DNA of 9,803 bases from Bdellovibrionales bacterium (GCA_020434375.1 JAGRAY010000059.1:1-9803), one strand, 5' to 3'; shown: positions 1 to 7,276, counted from the stretch's first letter. Translations and numbers: made by a program. The notes: generated from the sequence alone by a model not told the origin.

Positions 1-64
1 GGAAGATTGCCGTATGGCGACTTGGAGCGCAGCGACGGAGCCAGTAGGCAACTTCCAAAATTTA
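1..64. repeat. Palindromic intergenic repeat element, left copy
   Basis: The outer arms GGAAGATTGCC (1-11) and GGCAACTTCC (47-56) pair over 10 bp with one bulged A at position 6. Inside them TGGC (15-18) pairs with GCCA (40-43), and the two stems are separated by a symmetric internal loop of GTA on each side (12-14 and 44-46). The G+C-rich core contains an imperfect direct repeat of the type GCGAC-GGAGC (17-28 and 33-41). The outer arm plus its AT flank, 47-64, recurs exactly as the reverse complement at 9786-9803. This resembles a dispersed REP-like palindrome. No T-tract follows on the + strand, so it does not look like a canonical terminator. Copy number in the genome cannot be seen from here. 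Confidence 0.7.
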
Positions 65-108
65 CTTTGGTGTTTCAACTTGTATTTAATTTACTATAGA
101 CTTTCAGC

Positions 109-138
109 TTGACAAGTGGGGGGGAGTTTCCATATATT
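109..138 (+). promoter_or_regulatory. Sigma70-type promoter of the rpsB operon
   Basis: A perfect -35 box TTGACA (109-114) is followed after 18 nt by TATATT (133-138) as the -10 box. The DNA upstream of the -35 (about 57-100) is AT-rich, as in UP elements. Directly after the -10 comes GCGCCCGG (139-146), a G+C-rich discriminator of the kind found at stringently controlled stable-RNA and ribosomal-protein promoters. Transcription would start near 145, leaving a leader of about 160 nt before rpsB. No other equally good promoter is visible before the nine-gene run, so it probably drives the whole cluster. Confidence 0.75.
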
Positions 139-144
139 GCGCCC

Positions 145-305
145 GGAAGTTGTTGAATACACACGTTTTCGCTGTAGTGTCGTCATGAGTCGATTCACAG
201 TCAGATGTTCTGCCCCTAGGTGGCCTTTTAAATAAGGAAGCAGGGACTCTTTCAAAATAAAGAGCTGGAAAACGGAGGACTAACCTAAAACAAGAAGGAA
301 GTTAT
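145..305 (+). promoter_or_regulatory. rpsB 5' leader, possible S2 autoregulatory region
   Basis: About 160 nt of untranslated leader lie between the predicted transcription start and rpsB. It holds short hairpins CCTT/AAGG (224-227 with 234-237) and CTCTTT/AAAGAG (247-252 with 259-264). An isolated Shine-Dalgarno-like GGAGG (274-278) has no start codon at a useful distance. The true rpsB ribosome-binding site, AGGAAG (296-301), follows. A 16-codon reading frame (ATG 185 to TAA 235) has no clear ribosome-binding site. rpsB leaders in several bacterial groups bind S2 for feedback repression. I do not recognise a known S2 leader fold here, so the regulatory role is inference from length and position. 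Confidence 0.35.
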
Positions 306-1157
306 ATGCCTCTTAGCATGCGTGAATTATTAGAAGCTGGCGCTCATTTTGGGCACCAGACCCATCGTTGGAACCCTAAAATGAAGCCCTATATTTATGG
401 TCAACGAAATGGGATCTACATTATCAATCTTGAACAAACCGTGAATCAGTGGAAAAAAGCCAGGCAAGCTATCGTCGATAGCGTCGCCAAAGGTAAAAAA
501 GTTTTGTTTGTCGGCACAAAACCTCAAGTTCAAGATACACTCCAAGAAGAAGCTCAACGCGCAAAACAATTTTACGTTAACAAGCGTTGGCTGGGTGGAA
601 TGCTCACTAATTTTAGAACCATTAAAAAACGTATCGATCGACTCGAAGAAATTGATGCCATTAAAGCTTCAGATAAAGCTGCGACAATGTCTAAAAAACA
701 AATGCTTCAACTAGATAAAGAGTTTGAAAAGCTCGATAAAAGCTTGCACGGCATTCGAGATATGCGTTCGACACCAGGATTGGTCTTTGTCATTGATCCA
801 AAAAAAGAACATCTTGCGATTCGAGAAGCAAGACGTCTCTTTATTCCAGTCATTGCCATTACAGACACCAATTGCGATCCAGAAGGCATTGATTATGTCA
901 TTCCTTCAAACGATGACGCTCTAAAATCAATTAGCTTGTTTTTGAAGGATGCTGCCGACGCTTGCTTAAGCGGCGGTAAGGCGTTTGAAGAAAAAATTCA
1001 AGAAGAATCACGAAGACGGCTCAAAGAAGAAGCGGAAGCAAAAAAAGCACAAGAGCAGGCTCAAGAAACTCAAGAGTCGACTTCTTCAGAGGAAGAAGTT
1101 GTTAAAACCAGTGTGACCTCATCAAAAGAGCAATTTGCAGCAAGAACAGGAGAATAG
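306..1157 (+). CDS. rpsB: 30S ribosomal protein S2
   Basis: This is S2 (uS2) of the small ribosomal subunit, which helps tether S1 and completes the 30S head/body junction. The N-terminus MPLSMRELLEAGAHFGHQ and the following RWNPKMKPYIYG are the family signature. KRWLGGMLTNF (residues 93-103) and the PGLVFVIDPKKEHLA segment (about 157-171) are also diagnostic. The protein is 283 aa, against about 241 in E. coli. The extra length is a charged, Gln- and Ser-rich tail from about residue 226, probably a helix followed by a disordered end. AGGAAG at 296-301 sits correctly for ATG 306 and favours it over the in-frame ATG at 318. It is the first gene of the operon, with tsf 2 nt downstream, as in most bacteria. 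Confidence 0.97.
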   Translation: MPLSMRELLEAGAHFGHQTHRWNPKMKPYIYGQRNGIYIINLEQTVNQWKKARQAIVDSVAKGKKVLFVGTKPQVQDTLQEEAQRAKQFYVNKRWLGGMLTNFRTIKKRIDRLEEIDAIKASDKAATMSKKQMLQLDKEFEKLDKSLHGIRDMRSTPGLVFVIDPKKEHLAIREARRLFIPVIAITDTNCDPEGIDYVIPSNDDALKSISLFLKDAADACLSGGKAFEEKIQEESRRRLKEEAEAKKAQEQAQETQESTSSEEEVVKTSVTSSKEQFAARTGE

Positions 1158-1159
1158 TC

Positions 1160-1786
1160 ATGGATGTCTCTATGGAAAATGTACGCCAGCTTAGAGAAAA
1201 AACAGGTGCTGGAATAATGGATTGCAAAAAGGCATTGCTAGAATCATCAGGCGATGTGGAAAAAGCAAGTGAGTGGCTTAGGAAAAAAGGTCTCGCAACG
1301 GCTCTTAAAAAAGCGTCTCGAGCCACCAAAGAAGGTTGCATTCATTCCTATATTCACGCTGGCGGTAAAATTGGCGTTTTGGTTGAAGTCAATTGCGAAA
1401 CTGACTTCGTCGCTAGAACAGATGAATTTCAAGGTTTTATCAGAGACGTAGCAATGCACATTGCGGCAACAAATCCGCAGTTTGTCTCACGCGATCAAGT
1501 TTCAACCGATGTGATTGAAAAAGAGAAAGAGGTATTTTCCGCGCAAGCTAAAGAGAGCGGAAAACCTTTGAACGTCATTGAAAAAATAGTTGAAGGTAAG
1601 ATGGACCGTTTCTTAAGTGAAATCTGCCTTATTGAACAGCCATTTGTGAAAGATCCAGACAAAGCCATTAAAGATATTATTACAGCACTCGTTGCAAAAC
1701 TTGGTGAGAATATTACGATTGCGAGATTTGCAAGATTTCAGCTTGGAGAAACATTACAACCATCCCAAGATATGGATCAAGAGTAG
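1160..1786 (+). CDS. tsf: Elongation factor Ts, short form
   Basis: EF-Ts is the nucleotide-exchange factor that releases GDP from EF-Tu in the cytoplasm. The N-terminal UBA-like domain spans about residues 5-42 and carries the signature LREKTGAGIMDCKKAL. The core carries EVNCETDFVAR (about 76-86), whose TDFVA (81-85) contacts EF-Tu and inserts near its Mg-nucleotide site. A C-terminal segment (about 160-195) completes the core. At 208 aa it is shorter than the 283-aa E. coli protein and resembles the single-core-subdomain forms of Thermus and cyanobacteria. This is normal family variation and not a truncation, because the C-terminal LGENITIARFARF segment is present. AGGAG at 1148-1152, 7 nt before ATG 1160, decides the start over ATG 1172. 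It begins 2 nt after rpsB. Confidence 0.96.
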   Translation: MDVSMENVRQLREKTGAGIMDCKKALLESSGDVEKASEWLRKKGLATALKKASRATKEGCIHSYIHAGGKIGVLVEVNCETDFVARTDEFQGFIRDVAMHIAATNPQFVSRDQVSTDVIEKEKEVFSAQAKESGKPLNVIEKIVEGKMDRFLSEICLIEQPFVKDPDKAIKDIITALVAKLGENITIARFARFQLGETLQPSQDMDQE

Positions 1787-1792
1787 CCATTG

Positions 1793-2515
1793 ATGTCACG
1801 TCCAAAATACAAAAGAGTTCTACTCAAACTCAGCGGAGAGGCTCTTTCAAAGGACGGAGAATACGGCATTGACCCCAATGTTTTGATTCGATTGTCTGAT
1901 GAAATCAAAGAAATCATCGAACTGGGCGTTGAGTTAGCCATTGTGATAGGTGGAGGCAATATTTTTAGAGGTGTTGCCGGCGCATCTAAGGGTATGGATC
2001 GGTCGACAGCGGACTATATGGGCATGCTAGCCACTGTTATGAACAGTATGGCCTTGCAAGATGCGCTAGAAAAACGAGACGTTTTTACGCGTGTCATGAG
2101 TGCCATCGATATGCAGCAACTCTGTGAGCCTTATATTCGCCGCAGAGCAAACCGGCACTTGGAAAAAGGTCGAGTCGTGATCTTCGCTGCTGGCACTGGT
2201 AACCCGTTTTTTACAACCGACACCGCTGCTTCTCTTCGTGCCATGGAAATAGGCGCGCAAGTGATTATGAAAGCAACGCGCGTTGATGGCGTGTTCGACC
2301 GTGATCCTCTAAAATTCAAAGATGCCGAACGCTTTGACAAATTGACCTATATTGAGATTCTAAAGCGAGGCCTAAAAGTAATGGATTCAACAGCTACCTC
2401 CCTGTGCATGGATCACAAATTACCCATACTCGTGTTTAACATGATGACTAACGGCAATATCAAGAGAGCCATTCTAGGTGAGGAAATAGGAACCTTAATC
2501 ACGGGAGGAGAATAA
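1793..2515 (+). CDS. pyrH: Uridylate kinase (UMP kinase)
   Basis: PyrH phosphorylates UMP to UDP with ATP, the first committed step toward UTP, CTP and UDP-sugars. It belongs to the amino-acid-kinase fold and is a hexamer in characterised bacteria, activated by GTP and inhibited by UTP. Visible motifs are KLSGE (12-16), the GGGN glycine loop (53-56), GTGNPFFTTDTAA (134-146) binding UMP, and DGVFDRDP (165-172) near the ATP site. I chose ATG 1793, giving 240 aa as in the family (E. coli 241). The frame also has a TTG immediately before it (1790), which would add one Met. The ribosome-binding site is weak (AAGAG about 9 nt upstream), and the start lies only 6 nt after the tsf stop, so translation is probably coupled. 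Confidence 0.96.
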   Translation: MSRPKYKRVLLKLSGEALSKDGEYGIDPNVLIRLSDEIKEIIELGVELAIVIGGGNIFRGVAGASKGMDRSTADYMGMLATVMNSMALQDALEKRDVFTRVMSAIDMQQLCEPYIRRRANRHLEKGRVVIFAAGTGNPFFTTDTAASLRAMEIGAQVIMKATRVDGVFDRDPLKFKDAERFDKLTYIEILKRGLKVMDSTATSLCMDHKLPILVFNMMTNGNIKRAILGEEIGTLITGGE

Positions 2516-2517
2516 CC

Positions 2518-3075
2518 ATGGTTCAAGCGACTCTAAAAGATCTTCAAGATAAAATGGAAAAAGCTATCGGGGTTTTCCAAGGAGAGTTAACAAGAATTCG
2601 AACAGGACGGGCATCTTCTGCCATACTTGAAATGATCAAAGTCGACTACTACGGAACCATGACTCCCGTAAATCAAATGGCATCTATTAACGTTCCCGAA
2701 TCAAGACTTATTGTCATTCAGCCGTGGGATCAAAGTGCTTTGCCGCTTATCGAGAAAGCTATTCAAAAATCTGACCTCGGTATTGTTCCTCAAAACGATG
2801 GAAAGGTTATTAAGCTCCCTATTCCTACGCTAACAGAAGAACGTCGAAAAATGTTGACCAAACAAGTTAGTAAATTGGCAGAAGATTGCCGTATTGCTGT
2901 GCGCAACATACGCAGACATGGCATGGATGAACTAAAAAAAATAGAAAAAGACAAGCAAGCCTCAGAAGACGAACTTAAAACCACTCAAGAAAAAATTCAG
3001 ACGATGACTGATACGTTTATTAAAAAAGTGGATCAAATTGTCGAAAAGAAATCAAAAGAATTACTTGAAGTATAA
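2518..3075 (+). CDS. frr: Ribosome recycling factor
   Basis: RRF acts with EF-G to split post-termination 70S ribosomes. The protein has the usual 185 aa. Domain I is the three-helix bundle built from residues about 1-30 and 105-185. Domain II is the beta insertion at about 31-104. Conserved sequences include RIRTGRAS (26-33), VNVPE-like INVPESR (57-63), the SDLGIVPQNDGKVIKLPIP stretch (85-103, domain II) and RNIRRHGMDELK (129-140), which contains the arginines at the rRNA contact. GGAGGAG at 2504-2510, 7 nt before ATG 2518, is the strongest Shine-Dalgarno sequence in the cluster. pyrH ends 2 nt upstream. The 3' end may be overlapped by uppS if the upstream uppS start is used. Confidence 0.97.
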   Translation: MVQATLKDLQDKMEKAIGVFQGELTRIRTGRASSAILEMIKVDYYGTMTPVNQMASINVPESRLIVIQPWDQSALPLIEKAIQKSDLGIVPQNDGKVIKLPIPTLTEERRKMLTKQVSKLAEDCRIAVRNIRRHGMDELKKIEKDKQASEDELKTTQEKIQTMTDTFIKKVDQIVEKKSKELLEV

Positions 3076-3814
3076 TGCTTCACAAGTGCCACAGCACGTG
3101 GCTATTATTATGGATGGAAATGGTCGATGGGCCAGATCCAAGGGCTTTAGGAGAATTACGGGACACTCGAAAGGTTCGATAGCCGTTCGCAATATCGTAA
3201 CCCACTGCCGCAAGCTTGGCGTGAAATTTTTAACGCTCTATGCGTTTTCTGAAGAAAACTGGAAACGTCCCAGGCACGAGATCAGCATTTTAATGCGGCT
3301 CCTCAAAAGATTTCTTATCTCAGAGAGAACCCTCTTAATGGAAAATGATGTATGCCTTGAAACTATAGGTGATATCGATAAGTTGCCTCCTGACGTCAGA
3401 AAAACACTTGAAGATACAAAAACACTCACCAAGAATAATCAAACTTTGAAATTGATTTTAGCGCTGAGTTACGGAGGGCGGGAGGAACTCATTCGTGCTT
3501 TTAAAAAAATTGGCCAAAATTTATTGGATGGCGAAATAGATTTGCAAAATATTGATGACACCACGATTTCAAACGCGCTCGATACACAAAATATTCCCGA
3601 CCCAGACCTTATTATACGAACAAGTGGTGAGTTTCGAACGTCAAACTTTTTACCCTGGCAATCTATTTATGCTGAGTGGTATATTACATCGGTGTTCTGG
3701 CCTGATTTTACGCCCTCAGAATTTGACCGAGCATTACAAAATTATGGTACCAGAGAAAGGCGTTTTGGCATGACAGGAGATCAGATTAAAAAAAAGACCG
3801 GAGGCGCTTTTTGA
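3038..3814 (+). CDS. uppS: Undecaprenyl diphosphate synthase (cis-prenyltransferase)
   Basis: UppS condenses eight isopentenyl diphosphates onto farnesyl diphosphate to make the C55 carrier lipid for peptidoglycan and O-antigen. HVAIIMDGNGRWA (20-32) contains the catalytic Asp26. YAFSEENWKRP (68-78), SYGGREE (144-150), IIRTSGEFRTSNFLPWQ (192-208) and YAEWY with Glu213 are also family signatures, and ERRFG closes the fold. The start is uncertain. The in-frame options are TTG 3038 (258 aa, overlapping frr by 38 nt, with a weak GGA 5 nt upstream), TTG 3065 (249 aa), and GTG 3086 (242 aa, no overlap). None has a good ribosome-binding site, and the ATG at 3075 is out of frame. The first 12 residues of the long form are read from frr codons, so they are poorly supported. 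Its stop overlaps the dxr start. Confidence 0.93.
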   Translation: MSKRNQKNYLKYNASQVPQHVAIIMDGNGRWARSKGFRRITGHSKGSIAVRNIVTHCRKLGVKFLTLYAFSEENWKRPRHEISILMRLLKRFLISERTLLMENDVCLETIGDIDKLPPDVRKTLEDTKTLTKNNQTLKLILALSYGGREELIRAFKKIGQNLLDGEIDLQNIDDTTISNALDTQNIPDPDLIIRTSGEFRTSNFLPWQSIYAEWYITSVFWPDFTPSEFDRALQNYGTRERRFGMTGDQIKKKTGGAF

Positions 3815-4980
3815 AAAACGTCGCCATTTTGGGTTCAACCGGGTCCATCGGAAAAACTGCACTCGCATTTATTGAAAAACATCCTAATGATTTCAAAGTT
3901 GTTGCGATGACTGCGGGCGATAATATTGAATTACTAGAAGCTCAGATTCAGCAGTTTAACCCGGAGTTTGTGTCCACCCGCTCGGAAAACGCCCTTAGCC
4001 AGCTCAGACAAAATCTGGCTCATCAAATGAGCCGTAAAATTGACTTTGATTTTGGCACCAGAGGCGCCGAAACCGTTGGCGCCTTTCCAAAGGCTGATAT
4101 TGTATTATCAGCCATTGTAGGTGCGGCTGGTCTTAGGCCAACTATTGCTGCGGCAAAAGCCGGAAAAACCATCGCTCTTGCAAATAAAGAGTCGTTGGTC
4201 GTAGCGGGCGCATTTGTGACTCAAACAGCAAAAGAAAATGGGGCAACCATATTACCCGTTGATAGTGAGCACAGTGCCATATTTCAATGTATGCTTAACT
4301 CTCAACCAGATGACATTGAGCGGCTTATTCTGACGGCATCGGGTGGCCCTTTCTTTCTGCAACCAGAATTAGATTTAAGTTCGATCACCAAAGAACAGGC
4401 CCTAAAGCATCCAAACTGGAGCATGGGAGAAAAAATTACCATTGATTCCGCGACGATGATGAACAAAGGCCTGGAAGCCATTGAGGCGTGCTGGCTTTTC
4501 GATATGCCTTCAAAGAAAGTAGGCGTCGTTGTGCATCCACAATCGATTATTCATTCTATGGTTGAGTACATAGACGGCTCAGTGATCGCTCAATTGGGAG
4601 TTCCCGATATGACAGGACCGATTGCCTATGCACTTGCCTATCCAAAACGACTACCCAAGGCTATTGAACGCCTCAATTTTTCTAAACTAAAAACACTAAC
4701 TTTTTTTGAAGCTGATCATCATCGTTTTCCGTCTGTCAACTTAGCTCTTCATGCGTTTAATCACGGCCCTACTTTTCCTGCTGTGCTCAATGGCTCTAAT
4801 GAAGTTACGGTTAGAGCTTTTCTAGATGGAAAGATTCAATTTACGGATATCGCGGCTATTAATGAAGCTGTGCTATTCAAATACTCATCGCAGTCTGCTT
4901 CGTGTCTTGAAGATTTTATTGAAGCGGATCAATGGGGAAGACATCAAGCCGAACATAGTGTTCGACATAAGGAGAAATAG
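3811..4980 (+). CDS. dxr: 1-deoxy-D-xylulose 5-phosphate reductoisomerase
   Basis: Dxr rearranges and reduces DXP to 2-C-methyl-D-erythritol 4-phosphate with NADPH, the committed step of the MEP isoprenoid pathway and the target of fosmidomycin. The NADPH-binding GSTGSIG is at 8-14. ANKESLV is at 124-130. The metal ligands are Asp151 and Glu153 in PVDSEHSAIFQ, and Glu222 in MNKGLEAIEA. TASGGPF (175-181) and HPNWSMG (200-206) form the substrate phosphate site and the flexible active-site loop. All catalytic residues are present and the length (389 aa) is normal. It starts at TTG 3811, supported by GGAGG at 3800-3804. The sequence TTGA (3811-3814) combines this start with the uppS stop. cdsA, which commonly sits between uppS and dxr, is absent. 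Confidence 0.97.
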   Translation: MKNVAILGSTGSIGKTALAFIEKHPNDFKVVAMTAGDNIELLEAQIQQFNPEFVSTRSENALSQLRQNLAHQMSRKIDFDFGTRGAETVGAFPKADIVLSAIVGAAGLRPTIAAAKAGKTIALANKESLVVAGAFVTQTAKENGATILPVDSEHSAIFQCMLNSQPDDIERLILTASGGPFFLQPELDLSSITKEQALKHPNWSMGEKITIDSATMMNKGLEAIEACWLFDMPSKKVGVVVHPQSIIHSMVEYIDGSVIAQLGVPDMTGPIAYALAYPKRLPKAIERLNFSKLKTLTFFEADHHRFPSVNLALHAFNHGPTFPAVLNGSNEVTVRAFLDGKIQFTDIAAINEAVLFKYSSQSASCLEDFIEADQWGRHQAEHSVRHKEK

Positions 4981-4982
4981 TC

Positions 4983-6611
4983 ATGAATGTTTTATTACCA
5001 ATTTTATTATTCGGCATGCTCGTTTTTATTCATGAGTTAGGGCATTTCACCATAGCTAAATTGTCTGGCGTTTTTGTTGAACGTTTTGCCCTTGGTTTTG
5101 GGCCGGCTATTTTTCGGAAAAAATGGGGAGAAACGGAATATGCGATTTGTCTTCTGCCTCTTGGCGGCTATGTCAAAATGCGTGGCGAAGAACTTGAAGA
5201 AGGTGAAGAACAACCCAAAGAAGATCCGAGATCTTTTGCAAACCAACCCGTGTGGACACGCATAGCCATTGTTGCAATGGGTCCTATCTCTAATTTGATT
5301 CTTCCAATCGCCGTTTTTACGATCTTATTTATGTTGGGCATGAATATTCCTATGGCCAAGGTCGGGTCTATTGTTCCAGGATATCCCGCACAGCAAGCAG
5401 GAATAAGACCTGGCGACAAGGTGTTGGCCATTGACGATCAACCTATTTCTACATGGAACGAGTTAACTCGAGCTCTTGGGAAAAAATCTGGACAAGAAAC
5501 AAAGCTGAAAATTGAACGTGATGGTGAGACCAAGCTTATCGCAGTCACACCTACTTCAGAGCCTTCGCTAAATTCTTACGGCGAAAAAGAAGATATAGGT
5601 AAAATTGGCGTGGATCCTGTACCGACCTTGCCCGTTATTGGAATTTCAAATTCCAATTCCAAAGCAGCCAAGCTCGGCATCAAAACTGGCGACCTGATTA
5701 CAAAAGTAAACGGTGAACCCGTATCATTTTGGTGGCAAATAGATAAGGCGCTTGAAAATCAGGATCAAAACACCCTTGAACTTACGCGAATGAACGGTGA
5801 GGAAGAAACCAAACTAAATATCGAGCTTCCTTTAAAAACCAATGATCTAGCAAAAATAGGTATCGAAGATGGAACACTTTATATTCGATCGGTTCTAGAA
5901 GGTTCTGTCGCCGAAAAAATGGGCATTCAAGCGGGTGACAAAGTACTCTCAGTCAATGGCGAACCAACGACTTATTGGCTCGCATTTCATCGACAGATTC
6001 AAAACAGCGAAGGCAAGCCTATCGACATCGAACTTTTGCGGGATGGCAAGAAAGTATCCATTAATATACAACCTGAACAAGTCACGCACAACCATGCCAT
6101 TACGCACGAAAAGATGAAGCAGTTTCAGCTCGGCGTTATTTCTTGCATTGTACCTGGAGACCCAGCTCTTTTTAAAGAACAACATCTCAATCCATTTAAA
6201 GCACTTTATAGAGGTGTTGAAGAGACTGTTGATATTACAGTGATGACCGTCGTTGGCTTAGGTAAACTTGTCACAGGAAAACTCTCAGTAAATACCCTCG
6301 GTGGACCCATCTCTATTTTTTATATCGCTGGATCCTCTTACAAAATGGGAGGGTGGGAAGCCTTTTTCCGAATGATGGCTATATTAAGTGTGACCTTAGC
6401 CGTTCTTAATTTTTTACCCATTCCAGTTCTGGACGGAGGGCACCTGTTTTTCTTTTTGATTGAAGCCATTAAGGGCAGTCCCGTACACTTAAAAATACAA
6501 AGAGTGGGCCAGCAAATTGGTATGGTATTAATTTTAAGCTTGATGGTGCTAACTTTTTACGTGGATATTAATCGATTCTTTGTCGATAAAATTCGATCGC
6601 TATTTCAATAG
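4983..6611 (+). CDS. rseP: RseP-type site-2 membrane zinc protease with three PDZ domains
   Basis: This is an intramembrane metalloprotease of the S2P (M50) family, which in E. coli cleaves anti-sigma factor RseA and remnant signal peptides. The HELGH zinc site is at 17-21 in the first membrane segment, and the third zinc ligand is Asp484 in NFLPIPVLDGGH near the C-terminus. Membrane segments are at about 3-22, 95-120, 465-490 and 510-530. Between them are three PDZ-like repeats (about 125-190, 215-283 and 298-365), each with an A-x-x-x-GI-x-x-GD core and a G(E/Q)P-like turn (QPISTW, GEPVSFW, GEPTTYW). At 542 aa it is about 90 longer than E. coli RseP, which has two PDZ domains. AAGGAG (4969-4974) supports ATG 4983, 2 nt after dxr. 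No anti-sigma gene lies nearby, so the substrate is unknown. Confidence 0.95.
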   Translation: MNVLLPILLFGMLVFIHELGHFTIAKLSGVFVERFALGFGPAIFRKKWGETEYAICLLPLGGYVKMRGEELEEGEEQPKEDPRSFANQPVWTRIAIVAMGPISNLILPIAVFTILFMLGMNIPMAKVGSIVPGYPAQQAGIRPGDKVLAIDDQPISTWNELTRALGKKSGQETKLKIERDGETKLIAVTPTSEPSLNSYGEKEDIGKIGVDPVPTLPVIGISNSNSKAAKLGIKTGDLITKVNGEPVSFWWQIDKALENQDQNTLELTRMNGEEETKLNIELPLKTNDLAKIGIEDGTLYIRSVLEGSVAEKMGIQAGDKVLSVNGEPTTYWLAFHRQIQNSEGKPIDIELLRDGKKVSINIQPEQVTHNHAITHEKMKQFQLGVISCIVPGDPALFKEQHLNPFKALYRGVEETVDITVMTVVGLGKLVTGKLSVNTLGGPISIFYIAGSSYKMGGWEAFFRMMAILSVTLAVLNFLPIPVLDGGHLFFFLIEAIKGSPVHLKIQRVGQQIGMVLILSLMVLTFYVDINRFFVDKIRSLFQ

Positions 6612-6614
6612 ACG

Positions 6615-7268
6615 ATGAAATGCCTTTGCATTGATACGTCCACTTCCGCAACAATTCTTGGATTATGTGATGGCCATGAGCTTTTAGCAGAAATCACGCT
6701 TCCTTCGGCTGATCACTCAGCCATGTTGCTTGACTCCATTAAAACATTGTTGGAATTTTCAAGATTGGAGCTGTCTGCGATTGACGGCTATGGAATTGTC
6801 ACCGGGCCCGGATCTTTCACAGGTCTAAGAATAGGCCTTGCAACTATTAAAGGGTTTCATTTGACACTCAAAAAACCTGCCGTTTCTATTAATTCACTAG
6901 AAGCTTTAGCGAGAAACATACCACAATATAGTGGAATCATTGCGCCAGTCATCCACTCAAGAAAAGGAAGGGTGTTTTCGGCAATATACAAGTGGAATCA
7001 AGAGAATCTCATATCACTGAAATCACCTACAGAAATCGATCCTGAGTCACTTCTTTCAGAGAATCCTGAGGCCTTAGTGGTCGGGAGCGCCCTTATTAGG
7101 CAGCCAGAACTCTTTAAAACTGCGAAAGCAGCCCCACTCTCTTTAGCTCATACAAGAGGGTCAGTTCTATGCCAAATGGCTCTTAGCAAATTTGAACGTA
7201 GCGATTTACTGGATTTGAGTGTCGCAGAGCCAGATTATGTTGTAACTAATGTGGCTTCTCGGGTATAG
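6615..7268 (+). CDS. tsaB: tRNA threonylcarbamoyladenosine biosynthesis protein TsaB
   Basis: TsaB is the ASKHA-fold partner of TsaD in the complex that installs t6A at position 37 of ANN-decoding tRNAs. It has a structural, dimerising role rather than a catalytic one. The N-terminus MKCLCIDTSTSATILGLCDG is the first nucleotide-fold strand pair, ADHSAMLL (32-39) corresponds to the usual H-S segment, and GPGSFTGLRIGLATIKG (64-80) is the strongest family signature. The usual D-A-R before the third strand reads HSRKGRVFSAIY here (114-125), a mild departure. The length of 217 aa is typical. The start is 3 nt after rseP with no Shine-Dalgarno sequence, so translation probably depends on coupling. 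tsaD, tsaC and tsaE are not in the window. Confidence 0.93.
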   Translation: MKCLCIDTSTSATILGLCDGHELLAEITLPSADHSAMLLDSIKTLLEFSRLELSAIDGYGIVTGPGSFTGLRIGLATIKGFHLTLKKPAVSINSLEALARNIPQYSGIIAPVIHSRKGRVFSAIYKWNQENLISLKSPTEIDPESLLSENPEALVVGSALIRQPELFKTAKAAPLSLAHTRGSVLCQMALSKFERSDLLDLSVAEPDYVVTNVASRV

Positions 7269-7276
7269 ACGTTTCC

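Noticed and set aside
1..56. The left palindrome as a rho-independent terminator of an upstream gene
   Set aside because: On the + strand the stem is followed by AAAATTTAC and not a run of T, and the related arm at the other end is also next to a promoter.
185..235. A 16-codon leader peptide upstream of rpsB
   Set aside because: No Shine-Dalgarno sequence, no run of regulatory codons and no following attenuator with a T-tract.
2881..2894. A 14-nt exact match, GAAGATTGCCGTAT, between frr and positions 2-15 of the repeat element
   Set aside because: A shared 14-mer somewhere in about 10 kb is only mildly unlikely by chance, and the frr copy encodes conserved RRF residues. The similarity stops on both sides. 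It could hint at an assembly artefact at the contig start but does not support a real repeat copy.
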